From the NCBI RefSeq assembly GCF_027594785.1, contig NZ_CP075584.1, positions 3,844,001 through 3,908,000 on the forward strand: DNA of 64,000 nt. Reading direction: 5' to 3'. The notes under the pieces were generated by a model. It did no database searches, was not told the origin of the DNA, and saw only the letters and a list, made by a program, of their open reading frames with translations. Within the stretch, counting starts at the first letter, position 1. Each line of letters opens with the position of its first letter. This document shows positions 1 through 8,443 of this stretch, piece after piece. The stretch is from Cryobacterium breve (lineage in GTDB: Bacteria > Actinomycetota > Actinomycetes > Actinomycetales > Microbacteriaceae). Both the position numbers and the translations under genes were made by a program.

Positions 1-372
1 CCGCGTGGTCGCGTCGATGCACATGCTGCTCATCATGCCCATGATGACCAGATGATCGATATTCTCCGCGCGCAGCAGCCGTTCCAGGCCTGTGTCGACG
101 AACGCGTTCGCGGAGCCCTTGGTCAAATGGCGTTCCTGTCCCAACGGCGCCACCAGCGGGTAGATCTCGACGCCCGCGGTTCCCGGGATGAAGAACGTCG
201 CATCCGCTTCGGTGGCGAGGTGCTGGAAATGGATGACGGTGGTACCGATCGCGCGGCCCGAGTCGAGGACACCCCGGGCGACTACCGCGGCGGGCTCACT
301 CCCGGAGAGGGGATATGCGCCCCCGTGGAAGTAATCGTTCTGGATATCAATGACCACAATGCCAGTGCTCAC
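1..372 (-). CDS. Isochorismatase-family cysteine hydrolase (C-terminus cut by window edge)
   Basis: The 124 codons present start at a GTG preceded by GGAGCAGGT and run off the left edge. The reading gives the family's catalytic triad: Asp in VVIDIQNDYF near residue 9, Lys in LTKGSANAF near residue 85, and the nucleophile Cys in the MMSSMCIDATTR segment near residue 118. Members of this family hydrolyse amides or vinyl ethers (nicotinamide, N-carbamoylsarcosine, isochorismate), and the substrate cannot be told from this part. It is a probably cytoplasmic single-domain enzyme of about 180 residues in relatives, so roughly one third is missing. It is divergent from the alpha/beta hydrolase at 507. 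Confidence 0.85.
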   Translation of the reverse strand, partial: MSTGIVVIDIQNDYFHGGAYPLSGSEPAAVVARGVLDSGRAIGTTVIHFQHLATEADATFFIPGTAGVEIYPLVAPLGQERHLTKGSANAFVDTGLERLLRAENIDHLVIMGMMSSMCIDATTR

Positions 373-506
373 ACCTGCTCCGCTTCGTTTCCTGTGCCAA
401 TTCCCCCACACGACTCTAATTGTTACGGGCCGGATTTGCGGTGTCGTTGTGCTGCCGTATTCTCGGCTCCATCCTCCCTGTCTCCTCCCGCACCCGCAAG
501 GACCTC

Positions 507-1308
507 GTGACCGCCCCATATTCCGGAATCTCCGTCGAACTACCCGTGCTGACCTGGGGCGACCCGGCAGCGTCGCGGAGCGCACTGCTGCTGCACGGAC
601 TTACCTCCGCAGGGGGCGGTCTGGTGGCGGGTCGCGAGCGGACTCGCCGCCGAGGGGTGGTTCGTGGTCGCACCCGACCAACGTGGCCACGGCCGCGCCC
701 CGCGCACGACCTCCTATCCGCTGGCGGGTTTCGTCGCCGACACGTTGCGGCTCCGCCCGGCGCCCGGGAAGTCCTGGGACCTCGTCGTCGGACATTCCCT
801 CGGTGGTGCCGTCGCACTCCTCGCAGCGGCGGGCAGCGAGGACTGGACTCGGAGCGTACTGTTGCTCGACCCGCCCCTCACCCTCGGGCCGGGCTCGGTC
901 GCGCCGCTCCTGGCCGAGACCATCGCGGAGATCACCGACCCGAGCGCAGCCAGGATCCTGAGCGAGAATCCCGGCTGGCATGCGGAGGACGCGCACCAGA
1001 AGGTAGAGGCGGCGCGCGTGGTCAGCCCGTTCACCGTTGAGCGCGTATTGAGCGATACCAGCCCCTGGGATCTCGAACCGCACCTCGACGATGTCCGGGT
1101 GCCCATCCGGCTCCTCGGTGCCGACCCGGCATCGGGAAGCGCATCAGTGCTTCCCGAGCAGGGTGAGCGGCTCGCCGCTCGGCACGCGAACCTCAGCTAC
1201 GCGTTTGTCGCGGGCGCAGGGCATTCGATCCATCGGGACTCGGCAGATCGGGTGATTGCCGAGGCGCTGCAGGCCACGGTCACGGGCGCTCCTGCAACCA
1301 ATCCATGA
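507..1308 (+). CDS. Alpha/beta hydrolase (frameshift near 617)
   Basis: The N-terminus (VTAPYSGISVELPVLTWGD, then LLLHGLTSAGGG) is in one frame, and everything from WWRVASGLAAEGWFVVAPDQ onward is in the next frame. One extra base around 617 (context gggcggtctggtgg) joins them into an alpha/beta hydrolase of about 266 residues. Visible landmarks are the oxyanion HG of LLLHGL, the DQRGHG turn, the nucleophile elbow GHSLGG, and a C-terminal GAGHSIHRD that supplies the catalytic His. The substrate is unknown. The GTG start at 507 is the only plausible one ahead of the first strand. The 3' end overlaps the convergent hydrolase gene by 29 bases. The break may be a sequencing error, because the protein is otherwise intact. 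Confidence 0.75.
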
Positions 1309-2122
1309 CCGCGGGACACGCTTCGAGCACGGAAATGTGGCCGTCCTCCGGGCGCAGCCAGAGCTCCGCTCGGGGAAGACGTCGGTTGAGCCAGTCGGCG
1401 TGAGACGGCGGGACCACCCGGTCCCTGCCGCCCTGGACCAGCAGCACCGGCGCGGCGACCGCGGAGACGGGGAAGCCCCACGGGGCCACGAAGGCGAGGT
1501 CGTCGTCGATCAGGCCCCCTGGCCCCGCCTCCGAGGCCAGTCCGACATCGGCGCCCAGTGCCGCCCAGGGGCCGGCCAGCGCGTCGTAGTCCGCCTCGAT
1601 GAAGCTGTCCGGGTCGAAGTCCTCGGTTTCCTCATAGGTCGTACGCTCCGCACGGCCGAGCAGCGCCGCGCGCAGGGAGGCGCCGTTCGTGGCCATGCCG
1701 GCGAACCAATCGAAACCGTCGGCCTCGAGTGGAGCCAGGGTCGCGAGGCAGCCCACCGCCGAGACCCGTTCCGGCAGCAGCGCAGCGCAGGCGAGTGCAT
1801 GTGGACCGCCTCCTGACGCGCCCATCACGGCGAATCGGGCGATGCCGAGGGCATCGGCGAGCTGTTCAACGTCTGAGGCAGCGGCGGCCACGTCACGACC
1901 CGGCAGGGCAGATGAACCGCCGTACCCCGGCCGCCCATAGGAGATGAGACGGATGCCGCGAGCGGCCGCCGCGGACTGCAGCGGCTCGAGCAGGGCACCC
2001 GTCTGGGGCGAACCGTGCTGCCAGAGCACGGTGAAGGCCGAGTCCAGTTCATGATCTGCTGCGCTGTCGTGGACGCGCAGCGTGCGGCCGTCGCGAAGGT
2101 CAAGGTCCTGGATGAACACCAT
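1280..2122 (-). CDS. Alpha/beta hydrolase
   Basis: A complete 280-residue alpha/beta-fold hydrolase: the oxyanion region WQHGSPQTG, the turn YGRPGYGGS, the nucleophile elbow GASGGG (Ser about residue 123), a late Asp in VQGGRDRVVPP and the terminal His in PEDGHISVL. Helical cap residues between 150 and 210 carry several acidic side chains. The family includes esterases, epoxide hydrolases and dehalogenases, and I cannot assign a substrate. A -10-like TAGGAT (minus strand, 2129-2134) ends six bases before the ATG, with no Shine-Dalgarno, so the mRNA is probably leaderless. The gene is read away from the ABC importer locus and is unlikely to be in its operon. Confidence 0.85.
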   Translation of the reverse strand: MVFIQDLDLRDGRTLRVHDSAADHELDSAFTVLWQHGSPQTGALLEPLQSAAAARGIRLISYGRPGYGGSSALPGRDVAAAASDVEQLADALGIARFAVMGASGGGPHALACAALLPERVSAVGCLATLAPLEADGFDWFAGMATNGASLRAALLGRAERTTYEETEDFDPDSFIEADYDALAGPWAALGADVGLASEAGPGGLIDDDLAFVAPWGFPVSAVAAPVLLVQGGRDRVVPPSHADWLNRRLPRAELWLRPEDGHISVLEACPAVMDWLQERP

Positions 2123-2171
2123 GGAGACATCCTAGATAGCGGGCTGGGTGGGGAGCCAGCGCGATCAAATA

Positions 2172-2215
2172 GAAGAGCCGGGCCGGGAGAAGTGTCTCTC
2201 CAGGCCCAGCTCTTC
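2172..2215 (-). terminator. Hairpin terminator after the ABC binding-protein gene
   Basis: A long imperfect inverted repeat (arms GAAGAGC and GCTCTTC at the base, GGGCC/GGCCC and GGAGA/TCTCC further in) lies 17 bases past the stop of the binding-protein gene. It is followed on the minus strand by CTATTT. It closes the minus-strand importer operon. Confidence 0.6.
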
Positions 2216-2231
2216 CGGCGATGAATGGTGA

Positions 2232-3241
2232 CTACGAGCGCGGCAGTCCGGCCGGGTTCACGAGCGACTCGGTGACGCTCTCGGAGCCTGAGGCCCCAGC
2301 GGGCGAGGACGTCGCCGTACTGGCCGCCCTTGATCGCGTTGTTGAGCACGATGCTGACGCCCTCGATGAGGCCGTTGCCCTTCTTGGTGCCCGCTGCGAT
2401 GTTGGCGTGCGCCGGGTAGCCGCCGTTGAAGGTTCCGACGAGCTTGGTCTCACCGTTCTGAGCCGCTGCATAGGCGGAGGTCGCGTTCGGTCCGAAGTTG
2501 GCGTCAGCACGGCCGGACTGCAGGGCCAGGTTCGCGGCCGCGGTGTCGTCGAAGTACTGGTACTCGACAGCGGCGAGGCCCTTGGCGATGTTCTCCTTGT
2601 CCCAGGTCTGGAGGATCTTCTCCTGGTTGGTTCCGGAGCCGACGATGACCTTGAGGCCGGCGACGTCCTTGGCCTCCTTGATCGAGGAGATCTTCGAGTC
2701 GCTCTTCACGTAGAAGCCGAGGAGATCCTCGCGGTAGCTCGCGAAGTCGTAGAGGTCCTTGCGAGCCTCTGTCACGGTCACGTTCGACGTGATCAGGTCG
2801 TACTTGCCGGACTGGATGCCGAGGGGCCAGTCCGCCCACGCGGCTGGCTGCAGGTTGAGTTCAAGGCCGAGGCCGTCAGCGATGAGCCTGCGCGATGTCG
2901 GTCTCGTTGCCGATCAGGGTCGTGTCGTCGGTCGCGAACAGGCCCAGGGGAGCAACGTAGGGGCTGACGACGACGGTGAGCTTGCCTGCCTCGATCGGGG
3001 TGAAGCCGCTCTTCTTGATGGCGGCGATGGCTTCGGGCACCTTGTCGAGACGGATCCGGTCCTGCTTCGGCCCGAGGTTGAACGTCACGGGTGCTGCGGA
3101 TGCCGAGGGAGAGACTGCGCCTGCAGCCTGGGCCGAGCTGTTGCCGGTGGTGGCCAGGACGGCCGCGGTGATGCCGCCTGCGACGAGTGCAACGGCGGCG
3201 ATGCCTCCGATGATGACCGCGGTTTTCTTCTTAATTGCCAT
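2232..3241 (-). CDS. ABC transporter substrate-binding protein, family 3 amino-acid type (two frameshifts)
   Basis: Extracytoplasmic solute receptor of a polar-amino-acid importer. The N-terminus [20 protein letters not shown] is a signal/anchor segment. It is followed by the bilobed receptor fold: [15 protein letters not shown], then [35 protein letters not shown], and a C-terminal [16 protein letters not shown]. Two single-base shifts must be crossed. One is near 2885 (after GNETDIAQA, resuming at ADGLGLELN). The other is near 2293 (after ARWGL, resuming at [17 protein letters not shown] and the stop at 2232). Length with repair is about 335 residues, rather long for the family because of the Ala/Ser-rich linker after the signal. 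It is last in the operon GNAT-permease-ATPase-receptor. The ligand is unknown; an organosulfur amino acid is suggested by context only. Confidence 0.8.
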
Positions 3242-3322
3242 TGTGTGCCTCTATTTCTGTGAGTTTCTGCTGTGAATGCTGTTGTGCAGGGTGGGTGGTG
3301 GATGGATGGCCCGGAACGCGCC

Positions 3323-4133
3323 TTAGAGCACGCGTCCCAGGAATTCTTTGGTGCGTGGGTGCTGCGGAGAACCGAAGACCTGCTCTGGGGGGACCGACTT
3401 CGAGGATGTGCCCGGCGTCGATGAACACGATCCGGTCGGCGACCTCACGGGCGAATCCGATCTCGTGGGTCACGATGATGAGAGTCGTGCCGAGTTTGGC
3501 CAGGTCCCGGATCACGTCGAGGACCTCCCCGACGAGTTCGGGATCGAGCGCCGATGTCGGCTCGTCGAACAGCAGCACCTTGGGCTGCAGGGCCAGGGCG
3601 CGCGCGATCGCGACGCGCTGCTGCTGGCCGCCGGAGAGCTGGCGGGGATAGGCGTCCGGCTTGTCGGCGAGGCCTACCTTGGCGAGGAGTCCGAGGGCGA
3701 GTTCGCGAGCATCCGACTTGCCGAGCCGCCCGAGGGCGACGGGGGCGACGGCGATGTTCTCGGCGGCGGTGAGGTGCGGGAAGAGGTTGAAGTTCTGGAA
3801 GACGACGCCGACGTTCGTGCGTCGCTTGAGGATTTCGCGTTCCTTCAGCTCGAAGAGCCGGTCGCCGCGCTGCTCGTAGCCGATCAGCTCGCCGTCCACG
3901 GTGACCCAGCCTCGGTCGACGCTCTCGAGGTGGTTGATCGTGCGGAGCAGGGTGGACTTGCCCGACCCGGACGGGCCGAGGATCGCGACGACCTCCCCTG
4001 GCCGCACGGTCAGGTTCACGTCGTGCAGCACTTCGTGGCCGGCGTAGATCTTGGAGACCCCGCGAATTTCGACGAGGCCGCGGGTCCACGGTGCGGTCAC
4101 CGTGCCGGACGCCTGGGTTGTTGCGATGCTCAT
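3323..4133 (-). CDS. Amino-acid ABC transporter ATPase (frameshift in a C6/G6 run at 3395)
   Basis: The nucleotide-binding subunit of the importer. It has Walker [10 protein letters not shown], the Q-loop [10 protein letters not shown], signature LSGGQQQR, Walker [14 protein letters not shown] and switch His in TLIIVTHEI, in the order and spacing of the GlnQ/HisP family. After ILEVGPP the reading frame is lost in a run of six C (minus strand). With five C it continues [20 protein letters not shown] and stops at 3323, giving about 269 residues, normal for the family. The frame as printed would read through with non-homologous residues. The ATG at 4133 overlaps the permease stop (ATGA), so translation is coupled. 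Confidence 0.85.
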
Positions 4134-5161
4134 GATCCGTTTCCGCCGATCCGGGTTGTCGCTGCTTCGGGTGCTTCGGGTTTCTCGTCGAGCCGCGCCC
4201 ATTGGGTGTTCACCCAGGCCCGCGCCGCCTGGATGGGCGTCGGCGGAACCACTCGGAGGGCGCCCCTGGCGAAGTAGCGCTCCACGTAGAACTGGGCGAC
4301 GCTCAGCACGGTGGTGAAGATGATGTACCAGACCACCGAGACGAGCAGCAGTGGGATCACTTGTTGGTTGCGGTTGTAGATGACCTGGGTGACGTAGAAG
4401 AGTTCGCCGAGGGCGATGACTGACACGATCGAGGTGCCCTTGATCAGGCCGATGATCTCGTTGAACGCGTTCGGGAGAATCGCCCGGGCCGCCTGGGGCA
4501 GGATGATCCGCAACACCCGTACGTGTCGGGGGAGTCCGAGGGCGGCCGCGGCCTCGAGCTGGCCCTGGTCGACCGAAAGGATGCCGCCGCGAATGATCTC
4601 GGCGGAGTACGCCGCCTGGTTGAGCGAGAGGCCGAGCACCGCGGCAGCGAACTGGCTGACCAGGGTGACGGTGTCGAAGCTCCAGAAGTAATTGTCGGTG
4701 AACGGGACGCCGAGTCCGAGGCGCGGGTACAAGTAGCCGAGGTTGTACCAGACCAGCAACTGCACGAGCAGGGGAACCGAGCGGAAGAACCAGATGAACG
4801 ACCAGGACACGCTGTTCAGGATCGGCGATTTGGACAGCCGGGCGAGGGCGAGCAGTGTGCCGAGGATGAACCCGATCGTCCCGGACACGACCGTCAGGGC
4901 TAGTGTCAGCTGGATACCCTTCAGGATCGCCGGAGCGAAGAAATAGGTCGCGAAGACCGGCCAGCCGTACTTGTCGTTCGTCGCGAGGCTGCAGAGGAAC
5001 TGCAGCACGACGAAGAGCACGAGGGCGCCGAAGATCCAGCGCACGTAGTGGCGGGTGTGCACGACCTTGAGGGCGGCGAAATCGGGCGAGTCCCGATTCA
5101 CGATCTGGGGAGAGTCCTGTGTCGGAGCCGCCGACCGGTGTTCCTTCACGGTATCCGTCAT
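4130..5161 (-). CDS. Amino-acid ABC transporter permease
   Basis: A membrane subunit of the HisMQ/GlnP type (343 residues). After a roughly 40-residue cytoplasmic N-terminus there are five to six hydrophobic segments, the first at about residues 42-62 ([13 protein letters not shown]). The EAA-type loop that docks on the ATPase is seen as [20 protein letters not shown]. The region [18 protein letters not shown] and the C-terminal helix around [13 protein letters not shown] complete the fold. A hydrophilic 50-residue tail follows. Only one permease is present, so the transporter probably works as a homodimer. The start is four bases after the GNAT stop and the stop overlaps the ATPase start, so all four genes form one operon. 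Confidence 0.88.
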   Translation of the reverse strand: MTDTVKEHRSAAPTQDSPQIVNRDSPDFAALKVVHTRHYVRWIFGALVLFVVLQFLCSLATNDKYGWPVFATYFFAPAILKGIQLTLALTVVSGTIGFILGTLLALARLSKSPILNSVSWSFIWFFRSVPLLVQLLVWYNLGYLYPRLGLGVPFTDNYFWSFDTVTLVSQFAAAVLGLSLNQAAYSAEIIRGGILSVDQGQLEAAAALGLPRHVRVLRIILPQAARAILPNAFNEIIGLIKGTSIVSVIALGELFYVTQVIYNRNQQVIPLLLVSVVWYIIFTTVLSVAQFYVERYFARGALRVVPPTPIQAARAWVNTQWARLDEKPEAPEAATTRIGGNGS

Positions 5162-5165
5162 GGTC

Positions 5166-5780
5166 TCAATCGCTTTCGGGAATCAGCGCGACAAAGCGCG
5201 GGTTGTCAGCGTGCTCACGGCGGATGGCCGCATAGTGCGCCGCCGTGATACCGGAAACGTCGAGGTCCTGGGCGTCAAGACTCTTCGCGAAGGCGTGGAT
5301 CACGACCTCGTCGGGGGTCAGAGCCGTGTCGAAGAGTGGCGTGTAGCCCGTGACGAGGTAGAGGTTCTTCGCTTCGGGCTGGCGCGGGCCTGTCGTCAGG
5401 AACACCCGGTCGTAGCCACGCCTGGCGGACTCGGCTTCGAGTTCGGCGACCACGAACCGGGCAAGACCCTGACGGCGATGGGAGGCCGCCGTCCAGATGC
5501 GCTTGAGCTCTGCGGTGCGCTCGTCGAACCGTTTGAAGGCGCCGCCCGCGATCGGGATGCCGTCCCGCACCAGCACGACGAAGGCACCGTCGGGCGCCGC
5601 GAAGGCATCGACCGGGTACCGAGAGATCTCAGTGGACGCACTTTCGCCGAAGTACGAGCCGTACCGGGAGTGGTACTCCGCGGCGAGGTCCGTCAGCAGC
5701 GGCTGGGCGAGGGGGTCGTCGGCGGCGATGTAGACGAAGGTGTCTCGCGTGGTGGTGGTGTCTGCGAATTCAATGGCCAC
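5166..5780 (-). CDS. GNAT-family N-acetyltransferase, first gene of the ABC importer operon
   Basis: A 204-residue acetyltransferase. The acetyl-CoA-binding motif A is visible as ELKRIWTAASHRRQGLARFV (the R-x-x-G-L/G turn), followed by ELEAESARRGYDRVFLTTG and NLYLVTGYTP, the usual motif B. The GTG at 5780 (VAIEFAD) is chosen over an upstream ATG at 5912 because it follows AGGCAGGT and the extra 44 residues look non-coding. It sits four bases before the permease. In Bacillus yxe/ytm-type operons a GNAT partnered with an amino-acid ABC importer and flavin monooxygenases N-acetylates S-alkylcysteines. That role is an inference here. Confidence 0.8.
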   Translation of the reverse strand: MAIEFADTTTTRDTFVYIAADDPLAQPLLTDLAAEYHSRYGSYFGESASTEISRYPVDAFAAPDGAFVVLVRDGIPIAGGAFKRFDERTAELKRIWTAASHRRQGLARFVVAELEAESARRGYDRVFLTTGPRQPEAKNLYLVTGYTPLFDTALTPDEVVIHAFAKSLDAQDLDVSGITAAHYAAIRREHADNPRFVALIPESD

Positions 5781-5980
5781 GGGGTACCTGCCTTTCTCGT
5801 GGGTATCGGTGGATAGCGGTGGGAAGCGGTGGGGGAGCGAGGAAGCGGGACGGCCCCGCTGGATTTGAAACCTAAGGGGGTCTTCGAAGCGGCGCCAACG
5901 CATCCGCTTCACAATTCGTCACCTCGTCACGGTGCGACACATTGGGCGGGATTTGTCGCCGTCGAGACGACTCTTGTGTC

Positions 5981-8065
5981 ATGAGCGACACCAGAAGCAC
6001 CCACACCACCCCCGCCATCGCGATCATCGGCGGCGGTCCCCGGGGATCCGGAGTGCTCGAGCGCCTCGCGGCGAACCTCGACGAGACCTGGGGGAGCGAC
6101 CGACCCCTTGTCGTGCACGTGATCGACCCGTTCCCACCGGGAGCCGGCCGGATCTGGCGGCACGACCAGTCCCCGCTGCTCAAACTGAATTCCCTCGCCG
6201 AGGACGTCACGATGTTCACCGACGAGACCTCGGTCATCGATGGGCCGGTTCTCCCCGGGCCGTCCCTGATCGAGTGGGCCGCCGGGGTGAGGGCCGGAAC
6301 GATCGAGATCCCTGTGGTCGACGACATCCTCGCCGCCGAGATCGCCGGGCTCACCGGGGCGAGCTTTCCCACCCGCCGCCTGCAGAGCCTCTATCTCACC
6401 TGGTTCCACCAGGAGGCCGTCGCCGCACTCGGGCCGAACGTGACCGTCCAGTCGCACCGGGCCACTGCCATCCGGGTCGACGACGCCGCGGCCGTTGACG
6501 ACGATGCTGCCGGCCAGCTCGTCGTCCTCTCGACCGGGGTCACGCTCAACGTCGACCTCGTGCTCTACTCCCTCGGCCACAACGGCGCAGACCCGTCCCC
6601 CGAGCACTCCGCCCTCGCCGAGTTCGCCCGCCGTCACGCCCGCTACTACCTGCCGCCCGCCTTCACGGCGGATGCCGACACGAGCGGCATCGAGCCCGGC
6701 GAACGGATCATCGTGCGCGGCTTCGGCCTCGCGGCAGTGGACCTCACCGTGCTCCTGACCGAGGGCAGGGGCGGCCGGTTCACCCGCCTGCCCGACGGGC
6801 GGCTTCACTACGCGCCGTCCGGGCTCGAACCGCGAGTGTTGATCGGGTCGCGCAGAGGTGTGCCGTACCACTCGAAGATCAGCTCGACCCTCGTCGGGGA
6901 GCCGCCGGTTCCGCGGTTCTTCACACCCGACGTTGCCGCGGCACTCGACAGGGACAGCACGAGCCTCGACTTCACGAGCGATGTCTGGCCGCTGATCGCG
7001 CAGGAAATGGTCTGGGGATACTACCGGGAGCTGTTCACCGGGCACCCCGAGCGGGTGTCCACGTCCTGGGCGGACTTCTCCGACCGCTTCGCCGCGCTCG
7101 ACCCCCGGGCGCTGCCGGTCGCGGCAGCCCGGCCGGAACGGTCAGGGGAACGTCCGGCGAGTCATCCGCTTCCCGACTGGGGTGCCGACACCTTCCTCAT
7201 CGAGCAGGACGCGGCCCGGTTCCGCGTCCTCGTCGAGTCGACCGTCGCCGACCCCATCGACTGGTTGTTCCTGCCCGACTTCGATCGTCCCCTCGACGGG
7301 CTCCGGTTCGAGTCTGCCGCTGAGCTCCAGGACGCCCTGCGCGACTACATCCGCCGGGACCTGACGCTCCGCACCGCGCCGGAGCACAGCGCGACATTCG
7401 CCCTCTTCATCGCTCTGCTCCGGAGCCTCTTCGCGCTCTCGGACATCATCGATTCGCCGAAATGGAGCGCACAGTCGCGGGTGCGCGACATCCATGGCTG
7501 GTGGCTCGGCTACTTCAGCTTCATCGCGAGCGGCCCGCCCGGTCACCGGCTCGAGGAACTTCTCGCGCTCTCCGAGGCCGGCATCGTCGAATTCCTCGGC
7601 GGTGACCTCTGGGTGCAAGCCGACGAGGCGACGGGCTTGTTCCGGGCCGGAAGCGCCAACCTCGACCGGGTCGTCACGGCGACAGCGCTCGTCGACGCGC
7701 GGCTTCCCGACACCGTGGTCTCCGCGAGCGACAACCCGCTGCTCCGATCGCTCCTCGACTCCGGCAGCGGTGTCGAGGAACAGGCGACGGATGCCGGCTT
7801 CACCGGGAGCACGGGACACCTCGCGGTGCGCCAGGCCGACACGCGGGTGCTGACTCCCGGCGGAGACCACCACCCGAGGCGCTTCGCCATCGGGCCGTAC
7901 ACGAACTCGCCGTTCGTCGGCGCGTTCTCCCGTCCGCGCACGAATGCGATCTCCTTCCGCGAGAACGACAAGGTCGCCAGGGCGCTCCTGGTCCACCTCG
8001 ACGGCCTCGTGGGCGGACCGCAACGCACTCGCCTGCCGGCGAACCTGGCCGGAAGCACCCGATGA
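5981..8065 (+). CDS. FAD/NAD(P)-binding protein
   Basis: A 694-residue flavoprotein. A dinucleotide-binding Rossmann motif opens the protein (IAIIGGGPRGSGVLERLA). A second glycine-rich turn is seen around residue 235 (GERIIVRGFGLAAVDLTVLL), and LNSLAEDVTMFTDE and LYSLGHNGADP match conserved stretches of the FAD-NAD(P)-binding family (YdhS type). The long C-terminal half (about residues 330-694) is helical and lacks a recognisable extra domain; GPYTNSPFVGAFSRPRTN near the end looks like the closing FAD contact. The reaction is unknown. It is divergent from the ABC/GNAT operon with about 200 bases between, and lies upstream of the monooxygenase genes, which suggests a role in the same oxidative pathway. 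I see no clear Shine-Dalgarno at the ATG. Confidence 0.82.
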   Translation: MSDTRSTHTTPAIAIIGGGPRGSGVLERLAANLDETWGSDRPLVVHVIDPFPPGAGRIWRHDQSPLLKLNSLAEDVTMFTDETSVIDGPVLPGPSLIEWAAGVRAGTIEIPVVDDILAAEIAGLTGASFPTRRLQSLYLTWFHQEAVAALGPNVTVQSHRATAIRVDDAAAVDDDAAGQLVVLSTGVTLNVDLVLYSLGHNGADPSPEHSALAEFARRHARYYLPPAFTADADTSGIEPGERIIVRGFGLAAVDLTVLLTEGRGGRFTRLPDGRLHYAPSGLEPRVLIGSRRGVPYHSKISSTLVGEPPVPRFFTPDVAAALDRDSTSLDFTSDVWPLIAQEMVWGYYRELFTGHPERVSTSWADFSDRFAALDPRALPVAAARPERSGERPASHPLPDWGADTFLIEQDAARFRVLVESTVADPIDWLFLPDFDRPLDGLRFESAAELQDALRDYIRRDLTLRTAPEHSATFALFIALLRSLFALSDIIDSPKWSAQSRVRDIHGWWLGYFSFIASGPPGHRLEELLALSEAGIVEFLGGDLWVQADEATGLFRAGSANLDRVVTATALVDARLPDTVVSASDNPLLRSLLDSGSGVEEQATDAGFTGSTGHLAVRQADTRVLTPGGDHHPRRFAIGPYTNSPFVGAFSRPRTNAISFRENDKVARALLVHLDGLVGGPQRTRLPANLAGSTR

Positions 8066-8229
8066 TCCGGGACGCCGTCCGGGACGCGATCCGGGCCCTG
8101 TGGGCATTCCTGGCGAGTTGCCCGGTGCCGGGTGACGAGACACTGCTTGCGACCTCGCCGCACTTTCTCCTGCGCCTCGTCGATGACGGTGTCGCCCGCT
8201 TCGACCGAAGGGACACGCTCACCACCTGA
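8062..8229 (+). CDS. Small hypothetical protein, start-stop coupled to the FAD protein
   Basis: A 55-codon frame whose ATG overlaps the stop of the preceding gene (ATGA). The product starts MIRDAVRDAIRALWAFLASC and has no recognisable domain; residues 36-45 (HFLLRLVDDG) look like an amphipathic strand or helix. GC-rich third positions agree with the neighbours. The tight overlap is the main argument that it is translated. It could equally be a chance frame. Confidence 0.35.
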   Translation: MIRDAVRDAIRALWAFLASCPVPGDETLLATSPHFLLRLVDDGVARFDRRDTLTT

Positions 8230-8236
8230 ATTGCAC

Positions 8237-8310
8237 CGCGGCGTGCCCGAGAGGACGAAGGGACCGGTTTCATATTCCGGTAGTCGCAGGTTCGAATCCT
8301 GCCGTCGCGT
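8237..8310 (+). tRNA. tRNA-like gene with CAU anticodon (atypical)
   Basis: A full cloverleaf can be drawn: acceptor 8237-8243 with 8303-8309 (seven pairs, one G-U); an A-box-like TGCCCGAGAGG with a 3-bp D stem; anticodon stem 8264-8268/8276-8280 (four pairs and a U-U) around loop TTCATAT; a 5-base variable region; and a perfect T arm GCAGG-TTCGAAT-CCTGC. The loop places CAT as anticodon after T33, so it would be tRNA-Met or lysidine-modified tRNA-Ile. Oddities are the weak D stem, the U-U closing the anticodon loop, discriminator T and no encoded CCA directly after it. The D arm resembles Leu/Ser tRNAs. It may be a divergent or decayed tRNA. Confidence 0.55.
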
Positions 8311-8332
8311 CACCAACCGTCGAAGCTATGCA

Positions 8333-8352
8333 CTGGCGAGCGAAAACGCCAG
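8333..8352 (+). terminator. Small hairpin after the tRNA-like gene
   Basis: CTGGCG and CGCCAG pair around an 8-base A-rich loop, 23 bases past the tRNA-like gene; the T-rich tail is poor (CATTCTTTAC). A possible terminator for it. Confidence 0.3.
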
Positions 8353-8443
8353 CGATCATGCATTCTTTACGAGATGTTTCCGTCCGCGACGGGATGTGTC
8401 GGCCGGGACCCCGGCCCGAATCGACCCGGCCTAGCGTCGACCC

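Noticed and set aside
8237..8310. Reading the tRNA-like gene as a selenocysteine tRNA (UCA)
   Set aside because: There is no long variable arm, long D stem or 8-bp acceptor stem, and the loop registers CAU after T33.
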